NCBI RefSeq assembly: GCF_050586345.1
Contig: NZ_JBOCEF010000013.1
Coordinates: 1-64,000, forward strand
Origin: JBOCEF01 sp050586345
GTDB lineage: Bacteria; Pseudomonadota; Alphaproteobacteria; Rhodobacterales; Rhodobacteraceae
Length of the DNA: 64,000 bases
Direction: 5' to 3'
Shown here piece after piece: positions 26,447 to 34,572 of this stretch. The notes beneath the pieces were generated by a model. That model saw only the letters and a program-made list of their open reading frames with translations. It was not told the origin of the DNA and did no database searches. Made by a program: the position numbers and the translations under genes. Numbering within the stretch: position 1 is the first letter of the stretch; each line of letters begins with the position of its first letter.

Positions 26447-26478
26447 CGCCCGTCGCACGCGACGGGCGCGGGTTTTTT
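26447..26478 (+). terminator. Orphan Rho-independent terminator on the + strand
   Basis: CGCCCGTCG and CGACGGGCG form a 9-bp stem with loop CACG, followed by CGGG and TTTTTT. No protein gene on the + strand precedes it: phaC runs the other way. It may end a small RNA from the phaC upstream region or act as an attenuator for the lipoprotein gene that starts at 26500. Confidence 0.8.
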
Positions 26479-26499
26479 GCGCGTATCGGGCGTATTCGC

Positions 26500-26799
26500 A
26501 TGGGAATCGCGCTGATCCTCTGCGCCCCGGCCCTGTCGGCCTGCGGCGTCGCGGGAGACGCTTTCGGCGGATACGACCTGCCGGAAACGGCGCGGGAGGT
26601 CCCGGACGGCCCCTGGCCGCGACTCGCCGACCATGATTTCCCGGACGAGGGGCCCGATCCCGCGGCCGGGCAGGCGCTGATCGCCGAGCTTTCCATCGAC
26701 GCGGCAGCCGCCGCCGCCCGCGCCGAGGCGCTGGCAGGCCCGATCATGACCGAGGCCGAGGCTAAGCGGCTGCGCGACGCGGGGCGGCGCAGCCGGTAG
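26500..26799 (+). CDS. Small predicted lipoprotein
   Basis: A 99-residue protein starting MGIALILCAPALSACG, a short lipoprotein signal with lipobox LSAC. The mature part is acidic and Pro-rich, then helical and Ala/Glu/Arg-rich (AAAAARAEALAGPIMTEAEAKRLRDAGRR). It should be membrane-anchored in the periplasm. The start was chosen for the lipobox; an upstream in-frame ATG at 26356 lies before the terminator stem. No family is recognised. Confidence 0.62.
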   Translation: MGIALILCAPALSACGVAGDAFGGYDLPETAREVPDGPWPRLADHDFPDEGPDPAAGQALIAELSIDAAAAAARAEALAGPIMTEAEAKRLRDAGRRSR

Positions 26800-26990
26800 G
26801 AAGATCGCCCCGCGAGCCGCGTCGCGCGCGCCGGACATGCTCCGGCCCCGCGCGGCGGCCTTGATCCTGGCGCGGACGGCGCCGCATCGCCTGCAGATCG
26901 GCCGAATTGGCCGCAGGCGCGCCCGAAAACCGGCCTGTGCTTGGCCGAGAATGCCGTTATAACCGCGCCCGAAACATTCGCGAGTCCGTC

Positions 26991-28265
26991 ATGACCGACA
27001 CCCCCGCCCTGGGCCACAACTCCCAGCCCGAGGAATTCTACCGCATCAAGCGGCTGCCGCCCTATGTCTTCGCCGAGGTGAACCGGCTGAAGGCCGAGTA
27101 CCGCGCCGGCGGCATGGACATCATCGATTTCGGCATGGGCAATCCCGACGAGGACACGCCCAAACACATCGTCGACAAGCTGATCGAGACGGTCCAGAAG
27201 CCGCGCACGCACCGCTATTCGACCTCTCGCGGCATCCCGGGCCTGCGCAAGGCCCAGGCCGGCTATTACATGCGCCGCTTCGGGGTCGAGCTGAACCCCG
27301 AGACCGAGATCGTCGCCACGCTGGGCTCGAAGGAAGGCCTCGCCAACCTCGCCATGGCGATCACCGCGCCGGGCGACGTGATGCTGACGCCGAACCCGTC
27401 CTACCCGATCCATCCCTACGGGTTCATGATCGCGGGCGGCGCGCTGCGCCACATCCCGGCGCTGCATAACGGCGCGTTCGACCCCGAGGCGTATTTGCGC
27501 GAGGTCGACAAGGCCGCGCATCACACGGTGCCGAAACCGGCGGCGCTGGTGGTGAACTTCCCCAGCAACCCGACGGCGCAGGTCTGCGATCTCGACTTCT
27601 ACACCGACCTGGTGGCGCTGGCGAAGAAGCACGGGATCTGGCTGCTCTCCGATCTCGCCTATGCCGAGATCTATTTCGACGACAACCCGCCGCCCTCGAT
27701 CCTGCAGGTGCCGGGCGCCAAGGACGTGGCGTGCGAATTCACGTCGATGTCCAAGACCTATTCCATGCCCGGCTGGCGCATGGGCTTCGCGGTCGGCAAC
27801 ACGCGGCTGATCGCGGCGCTGACCCGCATCAAGTCCTATCTCGACTACGGCGCCTTCACGCCGATCCAGGTCGCCGCCGCCACCGCGCTGAACGGCCCGC
27901 AGGACTGCGTGGGCGAGATCCGCGCGCTCTACAAGAACCGCCGCGACGTGCTGATCGACGCCTTCGCGCGCGCCGGGTGGAACATCCCCTCGCCGCCCGC
28001 GACGATGTTCGCCTGGGCCCCGGTGCCGGAACCCTTCGCGCATCTCGGCTCGATGGCCTTCTCGAAGATCCTGCTGCGCGAGGCCGAGGTGGCCGTCGCC
28101 CCCGGCGTCGGCTTCGGCGAGTATGGCGAGGGCTTCGTGCGGCTCGGCCTCGTGGAGAACGAGCAGCGCATCCGCCAGGCCGCCCGCGGCGTGAAGAAGA
28201 TGCTGGCCAATGCCGACGCCCTCATCGCGCGCGAGATGCAGGAACGCGAGGAGGCCGGCGCGTGA
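26991..28265 (+). CDS. Class I/II PLP-dependent aminotransferase (AlaC / LL-DAP aminotransferase-like)
   Basis: A 424-residue fold-type I aminotransferase. It has RLPPYVFAEVNRLK, IDFGMGNPD, LGSKEGLANLAMA, TPNPSYPIHPYG, NFPSNPTAQV and SMSKTYSMPGWRMGF, with the PLP lysine at about 255. The protein resembles enzymes annotated as LL-diaminopimelate or alanine aminotransferases (AlaC). Its place just before rraB and hom, as in other Rhodobacterales, suggests amino-acid synthesis near the aspartate family, but the substrate is not certain. The start at 26991 opens MTDTPALGHNSQPEEFY. The stop overlaps the next gene's GTG. Confidence 0.9.
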   Translation: MTDTPALGHNSQPEEFYRIKRLPPYVFAEVNRLKAEYRAGGMDIIDFGMGNPDEDTPKHIVDKLIETVQKPRTHRYSTSRGIPGLRKAQAGYYMRRFGVELNPETEIVATLGSKEGLANLAMAITAPGDVMLTPNPSYPIHPYGFMIAGGALRHIPALHNGAFDPEAYLREVDKAAHHTVPKPAALVVNFPSNPTAQVCDLDFYTDLVALAKKHGIWLLSDLAYAEIYFDDNPPPSILQVPGAKDVACEFTSMSKTYSMPGWRMGFAVGNTRLIAALTRIKSYLDYGAFTPIQVAAATALNGPQDCVGEIRALYKNRRDVLIDAFARAGWNIPSPPATMFAWAPVPEPFAHLGSMAFSKILLREAEVAVAPGVGFGEYGEGFVRLGLVENEQRIRQAARGVKKMLANADALIAREMQEREEAGA

Positions 28266-28651
28266 GCCGCGAGAACTTCAACGATCCCGGCGAGGCCTGG
28301 GACTGGGACGCCCAGCGCGCGGACACCGAGTGGGTGTTCCGCGACCTGAAGGGCAAGGGCATGGCCGAGGTCGGCATGTCCATCGACCTCGACATCCTGT
28401 TCGTCCCGCTCGAGGACGGCGGCGCCAATGCCGACGGCGCCGCCTGCGTCGCGGCCCTGAACAAGGCCGGTTTCGCCGCCGAGGCCTTCGAGGAGGACGG
28501 CGAGGTGCTGGTCGAGGCGACGGCGGAAGGGGCCGAGTTCACGCTCGACACCATCTGGTACGCCGAACGCAAAGCCACGGAAGTGGCGCTCAAACACGGC
28601 TACGCCCCCGATGGATGGGGCTTCGCCACGGACGACGCAGACGACGACTGA
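28262..28651 (+). CDS. rraB: Ribonuclease E inhibitor RraB family protein
   Basis: A 129-residue acidic protein (ends DDADDD). Its C-terminal part, FTLDTIWYAERKATEVALKH followed by GYAPDGWGF, carries the DGWG segment seen in RraB. RraB binds and inhibits RNase E in E. coli; here the role is inferred from family. It starts at GTG, overlapping the aminotransferase stop by 4 bases, so the two are translationally coupled. A larger protein at 31.5 kb ends in a closely similar segment. Confidence 0.8.
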   Translation: MSRENFNDPGEAWDWDAQRADTEWVFRDLKGKGMAEVGMSIDLDILFVPLEDGGANADGAACVAALNKAGFAAEAFEEDGEVLVEATAEGAEFTLDTIWYAERKATEVALKHGYAPDGWGFATDDADDD

Positions 28652-28758
28652 GCCGTCCATTTCCCTGCGCGCCGCTCCCCGGGCCTCCCGGGGGGCGGCG
28701 TTCGTTTCATGCCTTCCCGGGGGCGCGCCCCCCGGACCCGAGCCAAGGAAGACCCGCC

Positions 28759-30057
28759 ATGACCGACCGCCAGACGCCTCCGCTCCGCCTCGGGATCGCC
28801 GGCCTCGGCACCGTGGGCGGCGGCGTGGTCGCCATCGTGCAGCAGCACGCCGCCCTGCTCGCCGCCCGCTCCGGCCGCCGGATCGAGATCACCGCCGTCT
28901 CCGCCCGCAACCGCTCCCGCGACCGCGGCGTCGACCTGTCGTCCTATGCGTGGGAGGACGACCCGGTCGCCCTCGCCCGCCGTCCCGACGTCGACATGCT
29001 GATCGAGGTGATGGGCGGCGAGGACGGCCCCGCGAAGGCCGCGATCGAGACCGCGATCGCCGAGGGCAAGCACGTCGTGACCGCCAACAAGGCGCTGATG
29101 GCGGTGCATGGCCAGGCGATGGCCGAGGGCGCCGAGGCCGCGGGCGTGGCGCTGCGCTATGAGGCGGGCGTCGCCGGGGGCATCCCGGTGATCAAGGCCC
29201 TGGGCGAGGGGCTGGCCGCCAATGGCGTCACCCGCGTCATGGGCGTGATGAACGGCACGTGCAACTACATCCTGACCGAGATGGAGAAGACCGGCGCCGA
29301 CTACGCGGACGTGCTCGAGGACGCGCAGCGGCTCGGCTATGCCGAGGCGGACCCGAGCTTCGACGTCGGCGGCATCGACGCGGCGCACAAGCTGGCGCTG
29401 CTGGCCGCGCTCGGCTTCGGCACCCGCGTGGACTTCAAGGGCGTGGTGATCGAGGGGATCGAGCGGATCACGCTGGCGGACATCCGCCACGCCTCGGACA
29501 TGGGCTTCCGCATCAAGCTTCTGGGCGTCGCGCAGATGACCGAGAACGGGCTGGAGCAGCGGATGACGCCCTGCCTGGTGCCCGCCGCCTCGCCCATCGG
29601 GCAGCTCGACGGTGTGACCAACGCGGTGCAGCTCGAGGGCGACATGGTCGGCGACGTGTTCCTGCAGGGGCCGGGCGCGGGGGCCGGGCCGACCGCCTCG
29701 GCGATCATGGCCGACGTGGTGGACGTGGCGCGCGGGCTGTCGGTTCCGGCCTTCGGGCTTCCGGCCGCGCAGCTGGCCGAGGCGCCGCGGGCGGGGGACC
29801 GGTCCTCGGCCGCCTTCTACCTGCGCCTGTCGCTGAAGGACCGCCCGGGCGCGCTGGCCAAGGTGGCCGCGGCGCTGGGGGAAGAGGGCGTGTCGATCCA
29901 CCGGATGCGCCAGTACGACCATGACGGAGAATGCGCCCCGGTGCTGATCGTGACGCACGAGGCCCCGCGCGGGGCCATCGACGGCGCCATGGGCCGGATC
30001 GGCGCGATGGAGGAAAGCCTCGCCGCCCCGGTGGCGCTGCGGATCGAAGAGGTCTGA
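28759..30057 (+). CDS. hom: Homoserine dehydrogenase
   Basis: A 432-residue enzyme with three parts: an N-terminal Rossmann domain (LGIAGLGTVGGGVV), a catalytic domain (VMNGTCNYILTEM, YAEADPSFDVGGIDAAHKLA, GIERITLADI) and a C-terminal ACT domain from about residue 350 (LSLKDRPGALAKVAAALGEE). It reduces aspartate semialdehyde to homoserine for threonine and methionine; the ACT domain implies feedback control by threonine. AAGGAAG lies upstream of the ATG. A strong stem-loop follows the stop. Confidence 0.97.
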   Translation: MTDRQTPPLRLGIAGLGTVGGGVVAIVQQHAALLAARSGRRIEITAVSARNRSRDRGVDLSSYAWEDDPVALARRPDVDMLIEVMGGEDGPAKAAIETAIAEGKHVVTANKALMAVHGQAMAEGAEAAGVALRYEAGVAGGIPVIKALGEGLAANGVTRVMGVMNGTCNYILTEMEKTGADYADVLEDAQRLGYAEADPSFDVGGIDAAHKLALLAALGFGTRVDFKGVVIEGIERITLADIRHASDMGFRIKLLGVAQMTENGLEQRMTPCLVPAASPIGQLDGVTNAVQLEGDMVGDVFLQGPGAGAGPTASAIMADVVDVARGLSVPAFGLPAAQLAEAPRAGDRSSAAFYLRLSLKDRPGALAKVAAALGEEGVSIHRMRQYDHDGECAPVLIVTHEAPRGAIDGAMGRIGAMEESLAAPVALRIEEV

Positions 30058-30081
30058 GGCGCTTCGCCGATGGGATGAGAG

Positions 30082-30108
30082 GGGGCCGCGGGGAACCGCG
30101 GCCCCTTT
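30082..30108 (+). terminator. Terminator after hom
   Basis: GGGGCCGCGG and CCGCGGCCCC form a perfect 10-bp stem with a GGAA tetraloop, followed by TTT, 25 bases after the hom stop. Confidence 0.8.
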
Positions 30109-30332
30109 CGCGTTCGGGCGGGGGCGGCCCCGTCCCCTGCGGCGGCCCCGTCCCCTGCGGCCGCCCCCCGCGCCGTTCCCCGCCCCGCTACCCTGCGCCG
30201 CGCCCGGTTTCGCTTGGCCCCGGCGCCGCCCCCCGGTAAACCTTCCCACGCGCGCCGCGAGGCCCCGCGGCGCCCGATATTTTCGCCCGGCAAGGCCCGC
30301 CGGGCGCCGCAAACGACTTGAGGAGCCCCGCC

Positions 30333-31304
30333 ATGTCCGACGCCAGCGAAGACATCTTTCTCGACCGCATGCTCTCGCTCGGGCTCGCCCGCGTGTCCGA
30401 AGCCGCGGCCATCGCCTCGGCCAAGCTGATCGGCCATGGCGACGAGAAGGCCGCCGACCAGGCCGCCGTCAACGCGATGCGCGAGCAGCTGAACATGCTC
30501 GACATCAAGGGCGTCGTCGTGATCGGCGAGGGCGAGCGCGACGAGGCGCCGATGCTCTATATCGGCGAGGAAGTCGGCAACGGGAACGGCCCCGCGGTGG
30601 ACATCGCGCTCGACCCGCTCGAGGGCACCACGCTGACCGCCAAGGACATGCCCAACGCGCTGACCGTCATCGCCATGGGCCCGCGCGGCTCGATGCTGCA
30701 CGCGCCCGACGTCTACATGGAAAAGCTGGCCATCGGCCCGGGCTTCCCGGTCGACACGGTGACCATGGAGATGACCCCGACCGAGCGGGTCGAGGCGCTG
30801 GCCAAGGCCAAGGGCTGCACCCCCTCGGACATCACCTGCTGCGTGCTGGAGCGTCCGCGCCACGAGGCGCTGGTGAAGGAGCTGCGCGCCACCGGCTGCG
30901 CCATCCGCCTGATCACCGACGGCGACGTCGCGGGCGTGATCCACTGCGCCGAGGCCGAGAAGACCGGCATCGACATGTACATGGGCTCGGGCGGCGCGCC
31001 GGAGGGCGTGCTGGCGGCCTCGGCCCTGAAATGCATGGGCGGCCAGTTCTACGGCAAGCTGCTGTTCCGCAATGATGACGAGATCGGCCGCGCCCGCCGC
31101 GCCGGGATCGAGGACCTGGACCGGGTTTACACCCGCGACGAGCTGGTGACCAAGGACGTGATCTTCGCCGCCACCGGCGTGACCAACGGCTCGATCGTGT
31201 CCGGCATCCGCAAGGATGGCGAGTACCTGGAGATGGAGACGATCCTGATGCGCTCCAAGACCGGGTCGGTGCGCCGCCTGTTCTACCGGACCAAGGACGT
31301 CTGA
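30333..31304 (+). CDS. glpX: Class II fructose-1,6-bisphosphatase
   Basis: A 323-residue GlpX-type phosphatase. VVIGEGERDEAPMLYIGEEVG and DIALDPLEGTTLTA carry the metal-binding acidic residues; DVYMEKLAIGPG, LITDGDVAGVI and MGSGGAPEGVLAASALKC are further family motifs. It dephosphorylates fructose 1,6-bisphosphate in gluconeogenesis or the Calvin cycle. GAGGAG precedes the ATG at 30333. hom followed by glpX is the usual order in Rhodobacterales. A long terminator follows. Confidence 0.96.
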   Translation: MSDASEDIFLDRMLSLGLARVSEAAAIASAKLIGHGDEKAADQAAVNAMREQLNMLDIKGVVVIGEGERDEAPMLYIGEEVGNGNGPAVDIALDPLEGTTLTAKDMPNALTVIAMGPRGSMLHAPDVYMEKLAIGPGFPVDTVTMEMTPTERVEALAKAKGCTPSDITCCVLERPRHEALVKELRATGCAIRLITDGDVAGVIHCAEAEKTGIDMYMGSGGAPEGVLAASALKCMGGQFYGKLLFRNDDEIGRARRAGIEDLDRVYTRDELVTKDVIFAATGVTNGSIVSGIRKDGEYLEMETILMRSKTGSVRRLFYRTKDV

Positions 31305-31336
31305 TCGGCGCCCCTTCGCCCGCCCCGGCGGACCTG

Positions 31337-31373
31337 AACGCCCCCCCGCGCGCGCCTCGCGCGGGGGGGCGTT
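31337..31373 (+). terminator. Terminator after glpX
   Basis: A perfect 16-bp stem (31337-31352 with 31358-31373) with a 5-base loop; the right arm ends in GTT and is followed by CTGCGTT. Confidence 0.8.
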
Positions 31374-31522
31374 CTGCGTTTGCGGGGCGTCCCCGCGGCG
31401 TCTGCAGGGCGTGAGCGGGCCGCAACCGCCCGTCAAATCGCCCCGGGCGGCGGCGGGGCGGCTTGGCCCCGCGACCGGGCCGTGCTGCGCTGCGCCCAGC
31501 GTAGAAATGACGGGGGCGACGC

Positions 31523-32335
31523 GTGTCCAAGTACAACTCCGACGACGAAGAGGCCGAGGCGACGGCCGAGATCCTGGCGATGGCCCGCGCCGACATCGAC
31601 TCGGGCCGCACCAGGGAAGGCGCCGAATACGATGTCGAGGCCTGGTGCGTTCCCGAATATCTCGACAGCCCCCCGGACCTCGCCGCCGCCCATGCCGCGC
31701 TCGGGGCCGCCGGGTATCGACACTGGACCCCGGAGGACCCGCCGGAGGACGAGAATTACGTGCTGGTCACGGTGCTGCCGCGGGTGGTGAACACGCCCGA
31801 GACCGTGCTGGCGGCGCTGCGCGCGCTCGACGCGCTGCTGGCCCCGGCCGAGGTGGTGACCAAGGCCTGGACCCTGCGCCCTCCCGCCCCCCGCACCGGC
31901 GAGGAGCTGCTGGCGCGCTGGAGCTTCGAGGGCCAGCGCAACCGCACCGCCTGGACCCGTGACCGGATCCTCCGCCGCGCCCCGCGCCGGAAGGGGGCGC
32001 CGCTGACGCTCGACCTGCAATTCGACCCGCTGCTGCCGGGCGCCGACTATGACGGTCTGATCGCGGCGCTGCGGGCCGAGGGGCTGGAGGCGGCGCGGAT
32101 CGAGGGCGAGGCGGGCGACTGGATCGAGGCCTCGGCCCCGGACACCCCCTTCACGGTCGATGCGATCTGGGCGCTTGAGCGGCGGGCTTCGGAACTCGCC
32201 CTCCTCCACGGGTTCCAGCCCGACGGCTGGGGCGTGATGCTGCCGCCGCTGGGCGGGCTGGCGGGGCTGGAGGAGCGGGCGCGCAGCTGGCTGGACGTGA
32301 TCTTCGGCGGGGGGCGGCGGATGCCGCTGGACTGA
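31523..32335 (+). CDS. Two-part RraB-like protein
   Basis: A 270-residue protein whose last 80 residues resemble the small RraB protein at 28.3 kb. DTPFTVDAIWALERRASELALLHGF then QPDGWGVM aligns with AEFTLDTIWYAERKATEVALKHGY then APDGWGF. A second, N-terminal unit (AAGYRHWTPEDPPEDENYVLVTVLP) may be a diverged copy of a related fold, joined by a basic linker (RILRRAPRRKG). The acidic start (SDDEEAEATAEILAMARADIDSG) also recalls RraB. Cytosolic; a role in RNase E control is inference. It starts at GTG after a G-rich site. In many relatives recJ follows glpX; it does not here. Confidence 0.72.
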   Translation: MSKYNSDDEEAEATAEILAMARADIDSGRTREGAEYDVEAWCVPEYLDSPPDLAAAHAALGAAGYRHWTPEDPPEDENYVLVTVLPRVVNTPETVLAALRALDALLAPAEVVTKAWTLRPPAPRTGEELLARWSFEGQRNRTAWTRDRILRRAPRRKGAPLTLDLQFDPLLPGADYDGLIAALRAEGLEAARIEGEAGDWIEASAPDTPFTVDAIWALERRASELALLHGFQPDGWGVMLPPLGGLAGLEERARSWLDVIFGGGRRMPLD

Positions 32336-32366
32336 GACGCCGCCGGGCCGAGCCCTTCCCCGGGCG

Positions 32367-32401
32367 AAAAACGCCCCGCGCCGAAGAAACGGCGCGGGGC
32401 G
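32367..32401 (-). terminator. Terminator for the minus-strand periplasmic gene
   Basis: CGCCCCGCGCC and GGCGCGGGGCG pair as an 11-bp stem with loop GAAGAAAC. On the minus strand it is followed by TTTTT (AAAAA at 32367-32371). It lies about 140 bases after the stop at 32540. Confidence 0.8.
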
Positions 32402-32539
32402 CGACAGGGAGGGCCTCGATGGTCCGGGGCGCACGCCCCCCGGCGCCGCCCCGGACCGGCCGGGCAATCAATGGATCGAATGGCCTGCTGAAATCGGCGC
32501 CCGGCGACGCGCGCGCCGCCGGGCCTGGAAACGCTGCGC

Positions 32540-32962
32540 TTACTTCGCGGTGATCACGTCCATCACCAGCTTGCCGCCGGGCTTGATCGGGCCGTCCTCC
32601 TTGGCGCCGAGCGTGTATTCGAAGACGCCGGTCTGCATGCCGCCACCTTCGCCGTGGACCATCAGCATCAGCATGTCGCCGGGCTTGACCTCCTCGGTCA
32701 GGATCGCGGCGACGTCCATGGTCTCGCCCTTGCGCAGCGGGGCGTGGCCGACCACCGGGCCGGGCTTCATCGCGGCGTCGGTGCGGTGGACCACCAGCCA
32801 GCCATTGGCCGGGGCCATCACCTGCTGGGCGCTGACCACGCCGTTGGCGACGGACTGGTCCATGGCTTTCACGCCCGCATGCATGCCGTGATCGTCGGCA
32901 AGGGCGGCGGTCCCGGTCAGCATCAGGGCGGCGGCGGCGGCGGCGGTGGAGAAGGTCTTCAT
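32540..32962 (-). CDS. Periplasmic DUF7282-like protein
   Basis: A 140-residue protein with a clear signal peptide (cleavage likely after TAALA), a His/Met-containing start (DDHGMHAGVKAMDQ) and one beta-rich domain: NGWLVVHRTDAAMKPGPVVG, ETMDVAAILTEEVKPGDML, VFEYTLGAKEDGPI. The pattern fits DUF7282. The function is unknown; the Met/His residues could suggest metal contact, but this is speculation. Two consecutive ATGs precede KTFS; the second (32962) has better spacing from GGAG. Confidence 0.7.
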   Translation of the reverse strand: MKTFSTAAAAAALMLTGTAALADDHGMHAGVKAMDQSVANGVVSAQQVMAPANGWLVVHRTDAAMKPGPVVGHAPLRKGETMDVAAILTEEVKPGDMLMLMVHGEGGGMQTGVFEYTLGAKEDGPIKPGGKLVMDVITAK

Positions 32963-33197
32963 CATCAAGCTCCGAAATCTGTTGCGTGGGGGGCCGCCCG
33001 AGCGGCCCGGATGCAGGAAGACACGCAAGGCGCCCGGCGATGGTTTCAGGCCGCGACGAAAATTTTTCGCGCCCGGCCGGGGGGCGGGGCGTGCATTGCG
33101 GGTTGCGCCGCGGCGGCGCGGGGCGCGAGACTCGGCCCCGGCGCCCCCGTACACGCGGGGGCGCCCCCGTTTCCCCGGCCAAGGCCCGTCCCCGCCC

Positions 33198-33977
33198 ATG
33201 CGTCCCACCGCCCCCCGTCCCACGCGGCTGCTGCTGCACCTGCGCCACCTCGTCGGCGCGCGGCGCAGCGCGGGGGCGGATGCGCGGCTGGCGGTGCTGC
33301 TGGCCGCGGTGGCCGGGGCGGCGAATGCGGGCGGGTTCATCGCGCTCGGCGAATATGCCAGCCACATGACCGGCTACCTGAGCCAGGCGGCCGACGGTGT
33401 GGCGCTGGGGCGGGGGGCGATGATCTGGACCGCCGTGCGCGCGGTCCTCGCCTTCACCTGCGGGGCGGCGCTGGCGCCGGTGCTGATCGGCTGGGCGAGG
33501 GCGCGGCGGCCGCGGGCGCTCTATGCCGCGCCGCTGGCGGTGCAGGGAGGGCTGCTGCTGGGCCTCGCGGCGCTGGGGCTGCTGGGGCCGGACTGGGACG
33601 CGGCCGAGGTGACGTTGCTCTGCTTCGTGATGGGGCTTCAGAACGCCACGATCACCCGCATCTCGGGCGCCGTGATCCGCACCACCCACGCGACGGGGAT
33701 GGTGACGGACCTCGGGATCGAGCTGGGCTGCGCCCTCGGGCAGGTCCTGCCCTTCGTCGAGGTGCGGCGCCCCGACTGGGGCAAGGTCCGGCTGTTCGGC
33801 GCGGTGCTGGCGGCCTTCGTCGCGGGCGGGATCGTCGGCGGCCTCGGCTACGGCGCGGTCGGCACGTCCTTCTCGGCCCCGCTCGGGGCGCTGCTGCTGG
33901 CCATCGCCGTCCCGCGGCTGGCGGCGGGACGGCGGCGCGCGGCGGACGCGGGCGGGATCACTCCGCCGGAACGTTGA
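33198..33977 (+). CDS. DUF1275 (YoaK) family membrane protein
   Basis: A 259-residue protein with about six membrane helices. The family signature is clear in AGAANAGGFIALGEYASHMTG, FVMGLQNATITRISGAVIRT and THATGMVTDLGIELG. These proteins are inner-membrane, possibly transporters, with no agreed substrate. It is divergent from the DUF7282-like gene. Its 3' end overlaps the convergent cupin gene by 20 bases. Confidence 0.88.
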   Translation: MRPTAPRPTRLLLHLRHLVGARRSAGADARLAVLLAAVAGAANAGGFIALGEYASHMTGYLSQAADGVALGRGAMIWTAVRAVLAFTCGAALAPVLIGWARARRPRALYAAPLAVQGGLLLGLAALGLLGPDWDAAEVTLLCFVMGLQNATITRISGAVIRTTHATGMVTDLGIELGCALGQVLPFVEVRRPDWGKVRLFGAVLAAFVAGGIVGGLGYGAVGTSFSAPLGALLLAIAVPRLAAGRRRAADAGGITPPER

Positions 33978-34344
33978 GCGGCTTGCCCTTGTCGACCACG
34001 TGGGTGGTGATGACCACCAGCACCTGGCCGGTGTTGTTGGTCAGCCCGCCATGCACCAGCCCGCGCGGGAAATGCGCGGTCATGCCGTCCGAGAACGGGA
34101 TCTCCTTGCCATTGCCCGCGGTCAGCATCCCGCCGGTTTCGACATAGAGGAACTCGTCCCCGTGATGGGTGTGGCGGGGCACGGTCGCGCCAGGCTTCAG
34201 GGTCAGGCGCGCGACCCGCACCTCGGTCCCCTCGACGCCGGCGAGGTCCACGCGGCGCAGCTCCTCGCGCAGCGGGGCGGGATCTTCGGCGAAGGCGGGG
34301 GCGGCGAGGCCGAGGACCAGCGCGGCGGCGGCGATGCATTTCAT
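33958..34344 (-). CDS. Secreted cupin protein
   Basis: A 128-residue single-domain cupin with a signal peptide (ALVLGLAAPAFA). The first cupin motif is PRHTHHGDEFLYVETG, with the HxH and E metal ligands; the second, FPRGLVHGGLTNN, supplies the later His. It is probably a periplasmic metal-bound cupin of unknown reaction. GGGAGG precedes the ATG. It is convergent with the DUF1275 gene and divergent from the thiolase operon. Confidence 0.82.
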   Translation of the reverse strand: MKCIAAAALVLGLAAPAFAEDPAPLREELRRVDLAGVEGTEVRVARLTLKPGATVPRHTHHGDEFLYVETGGMLTAGNGKEIPFSDGMTAHFPRGLVHGGLTNNTGQVLVVITTHVVDKGKPLNVPAE

Positions 34345-34518
34345 GACTATTCCCTCCCAGGACGGTCCGGGGGCGGACCGGCTGGGGGCATCATGGCCGC
34401 AGCGGAAAAGTTTACGCAACGTTTTCGCAGGCTTTCGAAACCTCTGGCATCCTGCGCGGCGGCGCCGTTCCCTGTGGTTGATCGCGCCCGGGGATGGGAG
34501 TACCGTGCGCGCAACAAT

Positions 34519-34532
34519 TGAACGCTTGTTCA
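34519..34532. promoter_or_regulatory. TGAAC-N4-GTTCA dyad before the thiolase operon
   Basis: TGAACGCTTGTTCA is a perfect inverted repeat with a 4-base spacer, 40 bases before the thiolase ATG, in an unusually AT-rich stretch. This is the usual place and form of a TetR-type operator; the regulator is not in the window. Confidence 0.45.
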
Positions 34533-34572
34533 CCGGCAGCAGACCGGGCCCGAGCGACAAGGAGGACCCGCC

